Shown here: one piece after another, positions 9,279-17,678 of the stretch
Layout of the letters: each line of letters begins with the position of its first letter
How positions within the stretch are numbered: the first letter of the stretch is position 1
NCBI GenBank assembly: GCA_002162815.1
Contig: MAAT01000005.1
Span: 124,001-188,000, forward strand
From: Gammaproteobacteria bacterium 53_120_T64
Lineage (GTDB): Bacteria; Pseudomonadota; Gammaproteobacteria; Pseudomonadales; Porticoccaceae
Direction of reading: 5' to 3'
DNA length: 64,000 nucleotides
The notes under the pieces: generated by a model
Told to the model about the DNA's origin: nothing
What the model saw: only the letters and a program-made list of their open reading frames with translations
The model's database searches: none
Translations under genes and position numbers: made by a program

Positions 9279-10559
9279 ATGAATATCCATCAAAATAAAG
9301 TGATCGAGTCCGCCGTTAGCGCGGCCGTGCAACAAGCCGTCAATGCGGTGCCGCTCGACGAGATTAATGTCTCCGACCCAGCGCTGTTTCAAAGCAATAG
9401 TATTTGGGCTTATTTTGAGCGCCTACGCAATGAAGACCCCGTGCACTATTGCCGGGACAGTGACTTTGGGCCCTTTTGGTCGGTGACAAAATACAAAGAC
9501 ATTATGGCGGTCGAGATGAACCCCGAGGTATTTTCATCGGCCACAGAAAATGGTGGCATTACTATTATCGATGACAATCTGGGGCTGGGCGTTGAAATGT
9601 TTATTGCCATGGACAACCCCAAGCATGAGGGCCAGCGCAAGGCGGTCAACCCGATGCTCTCGGCGGCAACCCTTGGCCGTCTCGAGGAGACGATTCGCGA
9701 GCGCACCCGCAAGGTACTTGCTGAATTGCCCATCGGTGAAACCTTTAATTGGGTGGAGCGGGTGTCGATTGAACTCACCACCTTAATGCTGGCAACCCTG
9801 TTTGATTTCCCCTTGGAAGATCGCAAGCTGCTCACCCACTGGTCGGAAGTGGCCACCGCGATGCCCGGTGCCGCCAATTTTGTTTCTGATGACTATAAAG
9901 CGCAGGAGCTCGGCAAGTGCCTCGAGTACTTTACCCGCCTCTGGAATGAGCGCGCGAAGTTACCCCCCGCGGCGGATTTTATTTCGATGATGGCCCACTC
10001 CGATGCCACCAATAAAATGACGCCAAATCAGTTTCTCGGGAATCTCGTACTCTTAATCGTCGGAGGCAATGACACCACGCGCAATAGTATGACCGGCAGT
10101 ATTCTCGCCATCAGTCAAAACCCCGACCAGTATAAAAAGCTTTGTGCTAATCCCAAGCTGGTGGAGTCGATGGTGCCAGAGGTGATTCGTTGGCAGACCC
10201 CCTTGGCTTCCATGCGACGCACCGCCGTTGCCGATATTGAGCTGGGCGGCAAGCAAATTAAGAAGGGCGACAAGGTCATCATGTGGTACGCCTCGGCGAA
10301 TAGAGACGCGGAGGCCATCGAGACACCCGAGCAATTTATTATCGACCGCCGCCGTCCTCGTCAACACCTGGCCTTTGGTTTTGGAGTGCATCGTTGTTTG
10401 GGCAACCGCCTGGCGGAAATGCAGATACGGGTGCTATGGGAAGAAATTCTCAGGCGCTGGCCCGAACCGAGCATCGATGTGGTCGGTGAACCAAAGCGTG
10501 TTTACTCCTGCATTTTGCGCGGCTACGAAGCTCTACCGGTGCGAATCAACCCTCAATAG
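9279..10559 (+). CDS. CYP153-type cytochrome P450 alkane hydroxylase
   Basis: Soluble class I P450 that most closely resembles CYP153A, which hydroxylates medium-chain n-alkanes and fatty acids at the terminal carbon. The 426-aa protein has the I-helix oxygen-activation motif GGNDTTRNSMTG, the K-helix E-x-x-R in PEVIRWQTP, and the heme loop FGFGVHRCLGNRLAEMQ with the axial Cys. A start at 9234 is possible but ATG 9279 is preferred because AGGGG lies 7 nt before it. The next two genes encode the matching ferredoxin reductase and ferredoxin, giving a complete three-component system. Family is sure; exact substrate range is inferred. Confidence 0.93.
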   Translation: MNIHQNKVIESAVSAAVQQAVNAVPLDEINVSDPALFQSNSIWAYFERLRNEDPVHYCRDSDFGPFWSVTKYKDIMAVEMNPEVFSSATENGGITIIDDNLGLGVEMFIAMDNPKHEGQRKAVNPMLSAATLGRLEETIRERTRKVLAELPIGETFNWVERVSIELTTLMLATLFDFPLEDRKLLTHWSEVATAMPGAANFVSDDYKAQELGKCLEYFTRLWNERAKLPPAADFISMMAHSDATNKMTPNQFLGNLVLLIVGGNDTTRNSMTGSILAISQNPDQYKKLCANPKLVESMVPEVIRWQTPLASMRRTAVADIELGGKQIKKGDKVIMWYASANRDAEAIETPEQFIIDRRRPRQHLAFGFGVHRCLGNRLAEMQIRVLWEEILRRWPEPSIDVVGEPKRVYSCILRGYEALPVRINPQ

Positions 10560-10568
10560 GAGTCTAGG

Positions 10569-11831
10569 ATGACAACTGAAACAGTAGTGATTGTGGGTGG
10601 TGGACAAGCCGGCGGGCAAGCGGCAATTAGCTTGCGTCGAGAGGGCTTCGACGGCCGCGTCATTTTGATTGGCGACGAACCGGTACTGCCCTATCAGCGC
10701 CCGCCGCTGTCGAAAACCTACTTAGCCGGCGAGTTAGCAGGGGAGCGTTTGTTAATTAAGCCAGCGGCGTTTTATGACAAGGTTAATATCGAGCACCGCC
10801 TGGCGCAGAGCGTTATTGGGATTGATGCGAGTCAGCAGCTAATCTCGCTCGATAGTGGGCAAACTTTGTATTACGACCACTTGATCCTCGCCACTGGGGG
10901 CCGCGTGCGGCAGCTGGATAGGCCGGGGGCAAAGCACGCCCAGGTGCATTATCTTCGCAGCCGGGCCGATGTGGACGCGATGCGCGATAAGTTCACGCCC
11001 GGTGCGCGACTGGTGGTGATTGGCGGTGGCTATGTCGGTCTCGAAACCGCCGCCGTGGCGGTTAAGCACGGTTTAAAAGTGACCCTATTGGTGGCCAGGC
11101 CGGCTCCCTTGGGCCGGGTGACCAGCCCCGAGGTGGGCAGGTTTTTCGAAGACGTACATCGCCAAGCCGGCGTTACCTTTTGCTGTAATACCGGAGTGGA
11201 GTCGATTGAAGATGATAGTGGTGATGGCCAAGTTGCCGCCGTCGTCACCGACAGTGGTTACCGAGTGTTGGCCGATATAGTGGTGGTGGGCATCGGCCTG
11301 TTGCCCAATGTCGAGCTGGCGGAGGCGGCGGGCGTGGCCTGTGATGATGGCATTCTGGTCGATGAATACGGGCGCACCTCGGTCGCCAATATTTATGCAG
11401 CGGGCGATTGTGCCAATCACCCCAGTGCGATTTACCAGCGTCGCTTGCGCCTTGAGTCGGTACAAAATGCCGTTGACCAAGGTAAAACGGTCGCCGCGAC
11501 GATCTGTGGCAAAGACAAACCCTATGCTCAGGTGCCGTGGTTCTGGTCGGATCAATACGACCTGAAATTGCAAACTGCCGGTATTAACAGTGGCTACGAT
11601 CAGGCGGTGGTGCGCGGTGACATTACAAGTCGCTCCTTTGCGGTGTTTTATCTACGCGAGGGCCGCCTCTTGGCCGTTGACGCCATTAATCGTCCCGCTG
11701 AATTTGTCGTGGCGCGCAATATTCTCAGTAAGGGGCTGGGGGTGAGCGTCGCTCGTCTGCAGGATGAACGTATTCCGGCCAAGGCCCTGGCCGAAATGCC
11801 GGGCGATACCTTGCCCGATCGTGTCGCCTAA
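10569..11831 (+). CDS. Ferredoxin reductase of the P450 system
   Basis: 420-aa FAD-dependent NAD(P)H:ferredoxin oxidoreductase of the putidaredoxin-reductase family. The FAD-binding Rossmann motif VGGGQAGGQAA is at residues 9-19 and the NAD(P)H motif VIGGGYVGLETAA near residue 152. A C-terminal FAD motif NIYAAGDCANHP lies near residue 275, and the reductase C-domain begins with PWFWSDQYDLKLQ. It starts 9 bp after the P450 stop and precedes the ferredoxin, so it probably passes electrons from NADH to that ferredoxin and on to the P450. Confidence 0.95.
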   Translation: MTTETVVIVGGGQAGGQAAISLRREGFDGRVILIGDEPVLPYQRPPLSKTYLAGELAGERLLIKPAAFYDKVNIEHRLAQSVIGIDASQQLISLDSGQTLYYDHLILATGGRVRQLDRPGAKHAQVHYLRSRADVDAMRDKFTPGARLVVIGGGYVGLETAAVAVKHGLKVTLLVARPAPLGRVTSPEVGRFFEDVHRQAGVTFCCNTGVESIEDDSGDGQVAAVVTDSGYRVLADIVVVGIGLLPNVELAEAAGVACDDGILVDEYGRTSVANIYAAGDCANHPSAIYQRRLRLESVQNAVDQGKTVAATICGKDKPYAQVPWFWSDQYDLKLQTAGINSGYDQAVVRGDITSRSFAVFYLREGRLLAVDAINRPAEFVVARNILSKGLGVSVARLQDERIPAKALAEMPGDTLPDRVA

Positions 11832-11876
11832 GCCTGTAAACCTGAACAATGAAATACTCTAGTGAGGAAGACAGCA

Positions 11877-12197
11877 ATGATTAAAGTCAATTATATTGAA
11901 AGTGATGGTACCCACCGTGAAGTTGAGGTTGAAGAAGGTGTCAATTTAATGGATGCGGCCCTCGATAACCTCGTGCCGGGCATTGATGGCGACTGCGGGG
12001 GTGTGGGCGCCTGTGCGACCTGTCATGTCCATGTCGATGGCGACTGGGTCGACAAATTGGCGACAATGGCTGCCAGCGAAGATGCGATGCTGGAACTGAC
12101 GGATGAGCGCAAGGCCAATTCTCGCCTCTGCTGCCAGTTAACCGCCTCGCCGCAATTGGACGGACTCATTGTCCATACGCCCGTCGGGCAGCATTGA
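11877..12197 (+). CDS. [2Fe-2S] ferredoxin of the P450 system
   Basis: 106-aa adrenodoxin/putidaredoxin-type ferredoxin that carries single electrons from the reductase to the P450. The cluster ligands are visible as C-x5-C-x2-C in DCGGVGACATCHVHV, with the fourth Cys in ANSRLCCQLT; the next residue is also Cys. ELTDERKANSR is typical of this subgroup. ATG 11877 is chosen over an in-frame upstream codon at 11862 because a GAGGAAG ribosome-binding site lies in between. It closes the operon. Confidence 0.95.
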   Translation: MIKVNYIESDGTHREVEVEEGVNLMDAALDNLVPGIDGDCGGVGACATCHVHVDGDWVDKLATMAASEDAMLELTDERKANSRLCCQLTASPQLDGLIVHTPVGQH

Positions 12198-12416
12198 CCC
12201 CGTCAGCACAACAGGCTTGGGTAAATACCGGGCAAGATGGGTGCAATCGGCTAAAGGGGTCTAAGATGAGAGGGAGGTTTGTTCTTTCTAGTGGACAGCA
12301 GGGCAGGGAGGCCTGTACAAATAATCGTCGTCGGCAGGGAGGCTCCCTTATTGGCTTTACTCCCTGGGAATTTCTACATCGCTCAGTGTTGCCACAATAA
12401 AAAGGACGTTCAAAAT

Positions 12417-12848
12417 ATGGCACTAACAAAGGATATCCCCACCAATACGCCCAGTAAACGCAGTATTTCAAGCGGTGTCGTGCGCGTGCTGCTGTTCGCT
12501 GTGGGTAGTCTTTCCGTCGTCTTGGGGGTTATCGGCATTTTTTTACCCTTGCTGCCGACCACTCCCTTCCTGCTCTTAGCCGCAGGTTGTTTTCTACGCA
12601 GTTCCGATCGTTTTTATAGCTGGTTGGTTTCCCACCCGGTACTGAGTAAATACATCCTGGCCTACTTGGATGGCAGTGGCATCCCTCGCAAGGCGAAGTA
12701 CTACACCTTGCTGACTATGTGGCTAACCATGAGTATTTCTGCCTTCATCGTACCGCTGTGGCAAGTGCAGATTTTACTATTGTGTACCGCAGTGATGGTG
12801 TCGACGTATATCTGGCGACTGCCAGAGCCGGTGCTGATTGGCGAGTGA
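12417..12848 (+). CDS. YbaN-like DUF454 inner-membrane protein
   Basis: 143-aa membrane protein of the DUF454/YbaN family. The core is LGVIGIFLPLLPTTPFLLLAAGCF, followed by SSDRFYSWLVSHP and three further hydrophobic segments at the C-terminus. Function of the family is unknown. The frame stays open upstream to 12279, but ATG 12417 is preferred because AAGGAC lies about 9 nt before it and the upstream residues do not look like this family. The 220 bp between the ferredoxin and this gene contain nothing else I recognise. Confidence 0.85.
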   Translation: MALTKDIPTNTPSKRSISSGVVRVLLFAVGSLSVVLGVIGIFLPLLPTTPFLLLAAGCFLRSSDRFYSWLVSHPVLSKYILAYLDGSGIPRKAKYYTLLTMWLTMSISAFIVPLWQVQILLLCTAVMVSTYIWRLPEPVLIGE

Positions 12849-12897
12849 GGTGTTGCCATTATTGCTGGGCTTCAGGCGCTAGAGCAAGCCGGGATCT

Positions 12898-12928
12898 GTT
12901 TACACCCATCCCATTGATGGGTGTAAAC
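12898..12928. terminator. Strong bidirectional hairpin terminator
   Basis: Perfect 13-bp stem GTTTACACCCATC (12898-12910) and GATGGGTGTAAAC (12916-12928) around a 5-nt loop. It lies between the convergent DUF454 and Old Yellow Enzyme genes, the expected place for a shared terminator. There is no long T-run on either side. Confidence 0.75.
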
Positions 12929-12935
12929 CCTAAGC

Positions 12936-14048
12936 CTAGGCCAGTATCATTTCCGGGGTGATAACGCCGTTTGTTTCTGCGACAAAGCCTTTCCAGCTAG
13001 CCATATATTCGAGAAAGGTGTCACTCAGCCCTTCGGTGCGCAAATGCTCGGCCGAAACCGGATTACTCAGTGGCGTAAAGCCGCTGTCCTTGGCCAGCAG
13101 GCTGGGGAAGTTATGGTGAATGATGGCGGCACGCCCCAGTAAAATAAAGTCGATACCACTTGCCATGCACTTTTTGGCCTCCTCGGGGGTGCGGATTTTA
13201 CCGGCGATACCCAGGCGTACCTCACCGCGCTCAAGCGCGGTAAAGCAATCCATCAATGTACGGCCTTTGTGGGCTTCCTCTGTGGGTTCTTTAAAGGCAT
13301 CCCACAGGGACATGTCCAGATAATCAATTTGGGCTTCGTCGAACAGGCGCTGCGCGACGGCAATAGCCTCGTCGAGCACAATGCCAAAGCGTTCGGGGGT
13401 TAAACGCACGCCGACATTAAAGTCTTTGCCGCAGCGCTGGCGAATGCCGGCGATGATGTCAAACAGTGGGCGGGCACGGTTTTCCAGCGCGCCGCCGTAT
13501 TGGTCGTCGCGGAGATTGGTGTCGCTACTGAGAAACTGGCAGAGGATGTAACCGTGGGCACCGTGAATTTCGACACCGTCAAAGCCGGCCTTCTCGGCGC
13601 GCTCGGCAGCGGCAATAAAGTCTTCGATTAGCTGCTCGACCTCGGCGGTCGATAGGGCGCGGGCACCGGACTCTTCATGGGCCGAGGGAGCGACGGGCTT
13701 GCTGCCAACCAACTCTTCGGGCGAACGGTGGCCAGCGTGGTGCAACTGCACAATCGACAAACTATCGTTTTTGTTAATACCGGCGGCCAAGCGTGTCAGC
13801 CCCTCGAGGTGATCGTCAGAAAAAATACCCAGCTGCCCAGGGAAGCCCTGGCCAATGGCCTGCACGTGGGCGGCGCAAGTCATGGTCATGCTAAAGCCAC
13901 CCTCGGCGCGCATGGTCAGCCATTTGTACTCGTCGTCAGACAGCTTGCCGTCGACATGGCTTTGCAGGTTGGTCAGCGGTGCCAGGGCGAAGCGGTTTTT
14001 AAGGGCGGGGCCGCGCAGGAAGGTCAAGGGCTCGAATAGGGACTGCAT
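12936..14048 (-). CDS. NADH:flavin oxidoreductase (Old Yellow Enzyme family)
   Basis: 370-aa FMN-dependent ene-reductase-type protein. The N-terminus has LKNRFALAPLTN with the FMN-contacting region. QLHHAGHRS is in the middle. The substrate-binding His pair is replaced by the GVEIHGAHGYILCQFLS pattern typical of the larger OYE/NADH oxidase class, and DDQYGGALENRARP follows. The C-terminal FMN phosphate site is around FILLGRAAI. The protein lacks the C-terminal FeS and second flavin domains of 2,4-dienoyl-CoA reductase. Substrate unknown; reduction of activated alkenes is expected from the family. Confidence 0.9.
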   Translation of the reverse strand: MQSLFEPLTFLRGPALKNRFALAPLTNLQSHVDGKLSDDEYKWLTMRAEGGFSMTMTCAAHVQAIGQGFPGQLGIFSDDHLEGLTRLAAGINKNDSLSIVQLHHAGHRSPEELVGSKPVAPSAHEESGARALSTAEVEQLIEDFIAAAERAEKAGFDGVEIHGAHGYILCQFLSSDTNLRDDQYGGALENRARPLFDIIAGIRQRCGKDFNVGVRLTPERFGIVLDEAIAVAQRLFDEAQIDYLDMSLWDAFKEPTEEAHKGRTLMDCFTALERGEVRLGIAGKIRTPEEAKKCMASGIDFILLGRAAIIHHNFPSLLAKDSGFTPLSNPVSAEHLRTEGLSDTFLEYMASWKGFVAETNGVITPEMILA

Positions 14049-14226
14049 AGGAATAATTCTCGATTAAAAAGTGAAATACCGATCCGGATAGTAAGGCTTT
14101 AGTCGGTGGGGGGTCAATTCATGGGTATTGGCAGGACATTGTGCCAGCGCTTTCTGCCGGCGGCTGGCTATGGCCGGAGATGGATAAGGCCCCTGGCGGC
14201 TCACTTGCTCTAGAATGCAGTGAGGG

Positions 14227-14835
14227 ATGATGGCGATAGAGGTCTTGGCTTTGGTAAATATCAGTTTGACCGAGTTATTGCTCGAGGTAAAAAGCTGCAC
14301 ACTGTGTGCGCCGCAATTACCTCACTCGCCTCGCCCTGTCGTGAGAGCTGGTCAGGGTGCGCGCTTACTCATTATTGGTCAGGCACCCGGTGCGAGGGTG
14401 CATGTCAGTGGCATTCCCTGGGATGACCCCAGTGGTGATAGATTGCGGCAATGGCTGGGCATTGGTAAGGCGCAGTTTTATGATTCGAGTCAGATCGCCA
14501 TTATTCCCATGGGCTTTTGTTATCCGGGCAAAGGTCGTTCAGGAGACCTGCCGCCAAGGCCAGAGTGCGCGCCACAGTGGCACGCGGCGCTACTGTCTGA
14601 GTTGCCAGACATCCAGCTGACCTTATTGATCGGGCAATATGCCCAGCGCTATTACCTGGGTAAGCAACACCAAACCTTGACGGCTAGCGTAGAGAAATGG
14701 CGGGAGCACCTACCCCGCTATTTTGTACTACCACATCCATCGCCGCGCAATCGGATTTGGTTAAAGAAAAACCCTTGGTTTGAAGCAGAGGTTTTGGATG
14801 AATTGAAAAGCCGGGTGCAATCTATCTTCATATAG
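14227..14835 (+). CDS. Uracil-DNA glycosylase family protein
   Basis: 202-aa protein with the UDG fold. The N-terminal part has SCTLCAPQLPHSPRPV. Motif 1 is LIIGQAPGARVHVSGIPW with DDPSGDRLRQWLG. The middle has MGFCYPGKGRSGDLPPR, and motif 2 is FVLPHPSPRNRIWLKKN. This matches a broad proteobacterial UDG-like family of about 190-200 aa. Only the first Cys pair of a cluster motif is seen, so it does not look like a classic 4Fe-4S family 4 enzyme. Whether it excises uracil is not established by the sequence. The first residues are uncertain because two ATG codons are adjacent. Confidence 0.85.
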   Translation: MMAIEVLALVNISLTELLLEVKSCTLCAPQLPHSPRPVVRAGQGARLLIIGQAPGARVHVSGIPWDDPSGDRLRQWLGIGKAQFYDSSQIAIIPMGFCYPGKGRSGDLPPRPECAPQWHAALLSELPDIQLTLLIGQYAQRYYLGKQHQTLTASVEKWREHLPRYFVLPHPSPRNRIWLKKNPWFEAEVLDELKSRVQSIFI

Positions 14836-15275
14836 TTAGCGTGACTATTGCCCCTTTGCAGTCGGGTGTTTGCGCTATCAATTAGCGACAGTTATTAAAG
14901 AGCGGGCTAGGGCTGTAAATAGATATTCAAGCGAACCCTTGTCCAATAGCGGAAATCATCAAGCTGCTGGCTGATTATTTTGGCAGAGATATCTTCGTAT
15001 GCCACTGTCTGGCAGATACCACAGTGAGCTCGTTTGACTGCCTGGACTTATTCGATGTTGGCATCGTAATCGCTTATTGATAGGTCCATGCGAAAACCTG
15101 CATGGCCAGTCAGTTATCGCCACAAGCCATTTGATTTTCCTTCTCTTATTGTTGTTGGTTCTCTGCGGTAAAGCTTCTGCGACAATAAACCACAGTCAGG
15201 TGCGACAATTGGTCACATAACAAGGGCGCCTCAGTCCTCTAAAATTCCCTCATCAAAAATTTAAGGGATGTCTCC
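14836..15275. other. Intergenic region before the TonB-dependent receptor
   Basis: 440 bp with no start-to-stop gene of useful length. A stretch near 14925-15080 reads as about 50 open codons without a start codon and could be gene debris. Two copies of TGCGACAAT, at 15178-15186 and 15201-15209, lie less than 100 bp before the receptor and may be a regulator site; this is weak. No Fur box or cobalamin riboswitch was recognised. AAGGGA just before 15276 is the receptor's ribosome-binding site. Confidence 0.4.
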
Positions 15276-17489
15276 GTGTCTACCAATCAAGATTTTCATC
15301 AGGGGTCTGGCATGCGCCGGGCTGCCAGTCCGCTCGCCGCCACGGCGCTGAGCTGTGTCTTGTCGTCACTTACCATGGCGGCGCCACTGGACGGCTCAGC
15401 CCTTGAGCCGTCGCACGGCACGGCTCCTCTGTTGGAAACCATCGTCATTACCGCCAGTGGCAGCGCCAATACCCTGGCCGACACAGCGGCGAGCATCGGC
15501 GTGATCGCCGAGCATGAAATTGAGGAATTAAACCCGACTCATCCCGCCGAGCTGATGAATCGCATCCCCGGCGTTAATATCGTGCAAATTGGCTCCAGTG
15601 GTGACGGGGTGATGGCGGCCATTCGCCAGCCCGTGTCGACCAGTCCGGTGTATTTATACCTTGAAAACGGCGTGCCAACGCGTGCGGCGGGCTTTTTCAA
15701 CCACAATGCCCTGTACGAGGTAAATGTCAGTGGCGCCAACGGCGTCGAGGTGATTAAGGGGCCGGGTTCCGCTCTCTATGGCAGCGACGCCATTGGTGCG
15801 GTGGTGAACATCCTCAGTGGTCGCCCGCCCCGCGAAGACGCATTAAGCCTCAATGTTGAGGGCGGCGAAGACGGCTATCAGCGGCTGCAGTTGCGGGCTG
15901 CCAAGCTCACCGCCAAGCACGGTTTCACCGGCAAGCTCGATATTGCCGATAACGATGGCTGGCGAGAGCAGACGGCCAGTGAGCGCACCTCGTTTACCGG
16001 TTCGTGGAATACCCACATCGGTGACAATTGGCGGGTGAATACGGTGTTTACCGGCACCTTGCTTGATTACGAGACCGGCGGCAGTGGCTTGAGTTATGAG
16101 GACTACAAAGACCGGCCCGAACAATTCGGCAACTTAATTGGTTACCGCGATGTGCGAGCCCTGCGTTTGTCATCGGCCTTTGAGCGTGACTTCGCCAACA
16201 GTAGCTTGAGCATTACGCCCTTTGTGCGCAGTAATGACCTGGAGTACGTGGCCACTTGGACACTGAACACCGGGCGGGTCAGTCCGCCGCCGTCGTGGTG
16301 CCCCAGCTGTCCCGCCTCTCTCGATTCGCAAGATGCCCATATCAATGAAAGCGGCCACGACTCCGTGGGTGCCCTGCTGAAGTGGGATTACGACCTCGGT
16401 GCCGACAGCTTTGTGGTCACGGGCCTGGATATCGACTACAGCGCGGGCTACCAGAAACAGACCTATATTGAGCGCAGCGACAGCGACGCCGGTGACTACT
16501 GGCTGGCGTATACGCCGGCCGGTTTGCTCTACGACTACGATGTCGACGTACTGTCACTGTCGCCGTTTGTGCACTACGAAAACCAGCTCAGTGCGGCGCT
16601 GCGTATCAATGCCGGATTGCGCTACGACTATTCCCGCTACGACTACGAGGACAACATGGCCGCGGGTGTCGTCGACCCCCTGCACCTGCGCCCGGAAGAT
16701 CAGGCGGTGGACTTCGAGCACCTCAGCCCCAAACTCGGTTTGACCTATCGGTTTAGCGAGGACATCAACGGCTATGCCTCCTATCGCCACGCCTTTCGCG
16801 TGCCCTCCGCAGGTCAGTTGTTTCGCTCCGGTAGCACCGCCGACTCCACCGACCTCGAGCCGGTCAAGGTTGATAGTTTTGATATTGGCCTGCGCGGCAA
16901 TTTGACCGAGCGCATCGCCTTCGATAGCAGCATTTACTACATGCTTAAAGAAGACGATATTCTCAGTGTCCTCGATGGCAATACCGGTGCGCGCCGCAAT
17001 ACTAATGCCGGTGAGACCGAGCACTATGGCATCGAGCTGGGCCTGGATATCATTCTCAGCGAGACGGTGGATCTCTATATCGCCTATACCCAGTCCGAGC
17101 ATAAATACAAGGACTGGCAGGACCGCAGCGGTGACTACTCGGGCAATGATATGCCCAATGCCCCGGAAACCTTTGTCAATGTGCGCCTGCGCTATGGCCC
17201 TGCCTGGTTAAATGGCGGTCGCATGGAGATGGAGTGGATACACCAGGGCGAGCACTGGATCGATGAGCAGAATGGCGACGATGGCCGCGCCACCGATAGA
17301 GATACCTACGAGGGCCACGACCTGCTGAATTTGCGGGCCAACTACCGGCTCAGTCCCCAGCTTGAAGTCTCGCTGCGGGTCTTGAATCTCAGCGATGAGC
17401 TGTATGCCGAAACCACCGGTAAGTGGGGGCCGACCTATACCCCGGGGCGGCCACGCAGCGCCTTTGTCGGTGCCAAATATACCTTCTAA
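15276..17489 (+). CDS. TonB-dependent outer-membrane receptor
   Basis: 737-aa active transporter of the outer membrane. The N-terminus has a signal peptide, whose hydrophobic part is around LAATALSCVLSSLTMAAP. A TonB box, ETIVITAS, lies near residues 54-61. The plug domain contains MNRIPGVNIVQIGSSG and VEVIKGPGSALYGSDAIGAV, and the beta-barrel ends in VGAKYTF with the terminal Phe. GTG 15276 is chosen because AAGGGA precedes it; an ATG at 15312 is an alternative. A CPSC pair in an extracellular-loop-like region is unusual. The PepSY protein and TonB operon downstream suggest uptake of a metal or metal chelate; the ligand is not known. Confidence 0.93.
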   Translation: MSTNQDFHQGSGMRRAASPLAATALSCVLSSLTMAAPLDGSALEPSHGTAPLLETIVITASGSANTLADTAASIGVIAEHEIEELNPTHPAELMNRIPGVNIVQIGSSGDGVMAAIRQPVSTSPVYLYLENGVPTRAAGFFNHNALYEVNVSGANGVEVIKGPGSALYGSDAIGAVVNILSGRPPREDALSLNVEGGEDGYQRLQLRAAKLTAKHGFTGKLDIADNDGWREQTASERTSFTGSWNTHIGDNWRVNTVFTGTLLDYETGGSGLSYEDYKDRPEQFGNLIGYRDVRALRLSSAFERDFANSSLSITPFVRSNDLEYVATWTLNTGRVSPPPSWCPSCPASLDSQDAHINESGHDSVGALLKWDYDLGADSFVVTGLDIDYSAGYQKQTYIERSDSDAGDYWLAYTPAGLLYDYDVDVLSLSPFVHYENQLSAALRINAGLRYDYSRYDYEDNMAAGVVDPLHLRPEDQAVDFEHLSPKLGLTYRFSEDINGYASYRHAFRVPSAGQLFRSGSTADSTDLEPVKVDSFDIGLRGNLTERIAFDSSIYYMLKEDDILSVLDGNTGARRNTNAGETEHYGIELGLDIILSETVDLYIAYTQSEHKYKDWQDRSGDYSGNDMPNAPETFVNVRLRYGPAWLNGGRMEMEWIHQGEHWIDEQNGDDGRATDRDTYEGHDLLNLRANYRLSPQLEVSLRVLNLSDELYAETTGKWGPTYTPGRPRSAFVGAKYTF

Positions 17490-17523
17490 GACAGAGTCCG
17501 CCAGTCAGCGGCGGCGTGTTAGC

Positions 17524-17569
17524 GCCCAAGGGCCTGTTGCACATGGCATGGTCTAACAGGCCCTTGGGC
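17524..17569. repeat. Long inverted repeat after the receptor
   Basis: Perfect 15-bp arms GCCCAAGGGCCTGTT (17524-17538) and AACAGGCCCTTGGGC (17555-17569) with a 16-nt loop. Its position between receptor and PepSY genes fits a terminator or a partial transcription barrier, which would lower PepSY expression relative to the receptor. No T-run follows. Confidence 0.6.
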
Positions 17570-17678
17570 AAGCGCCAGGGCTAGGATCGGCAGGTGTGTC
17601 AAACAAGCCTGCCAAGCGCGCTTTGCTTGTGTTTATATGAGCGCCCTTGTGCCGCCCCCCCCCACGATGAGAACCCCT

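Noticed and set aside
14980-15080. Possible cobalamin riboswitch before the TonB-dependent receptor
   Set aside because: A GCCACTG-like string is present, but the B12 box and the flanking conserved core are not.
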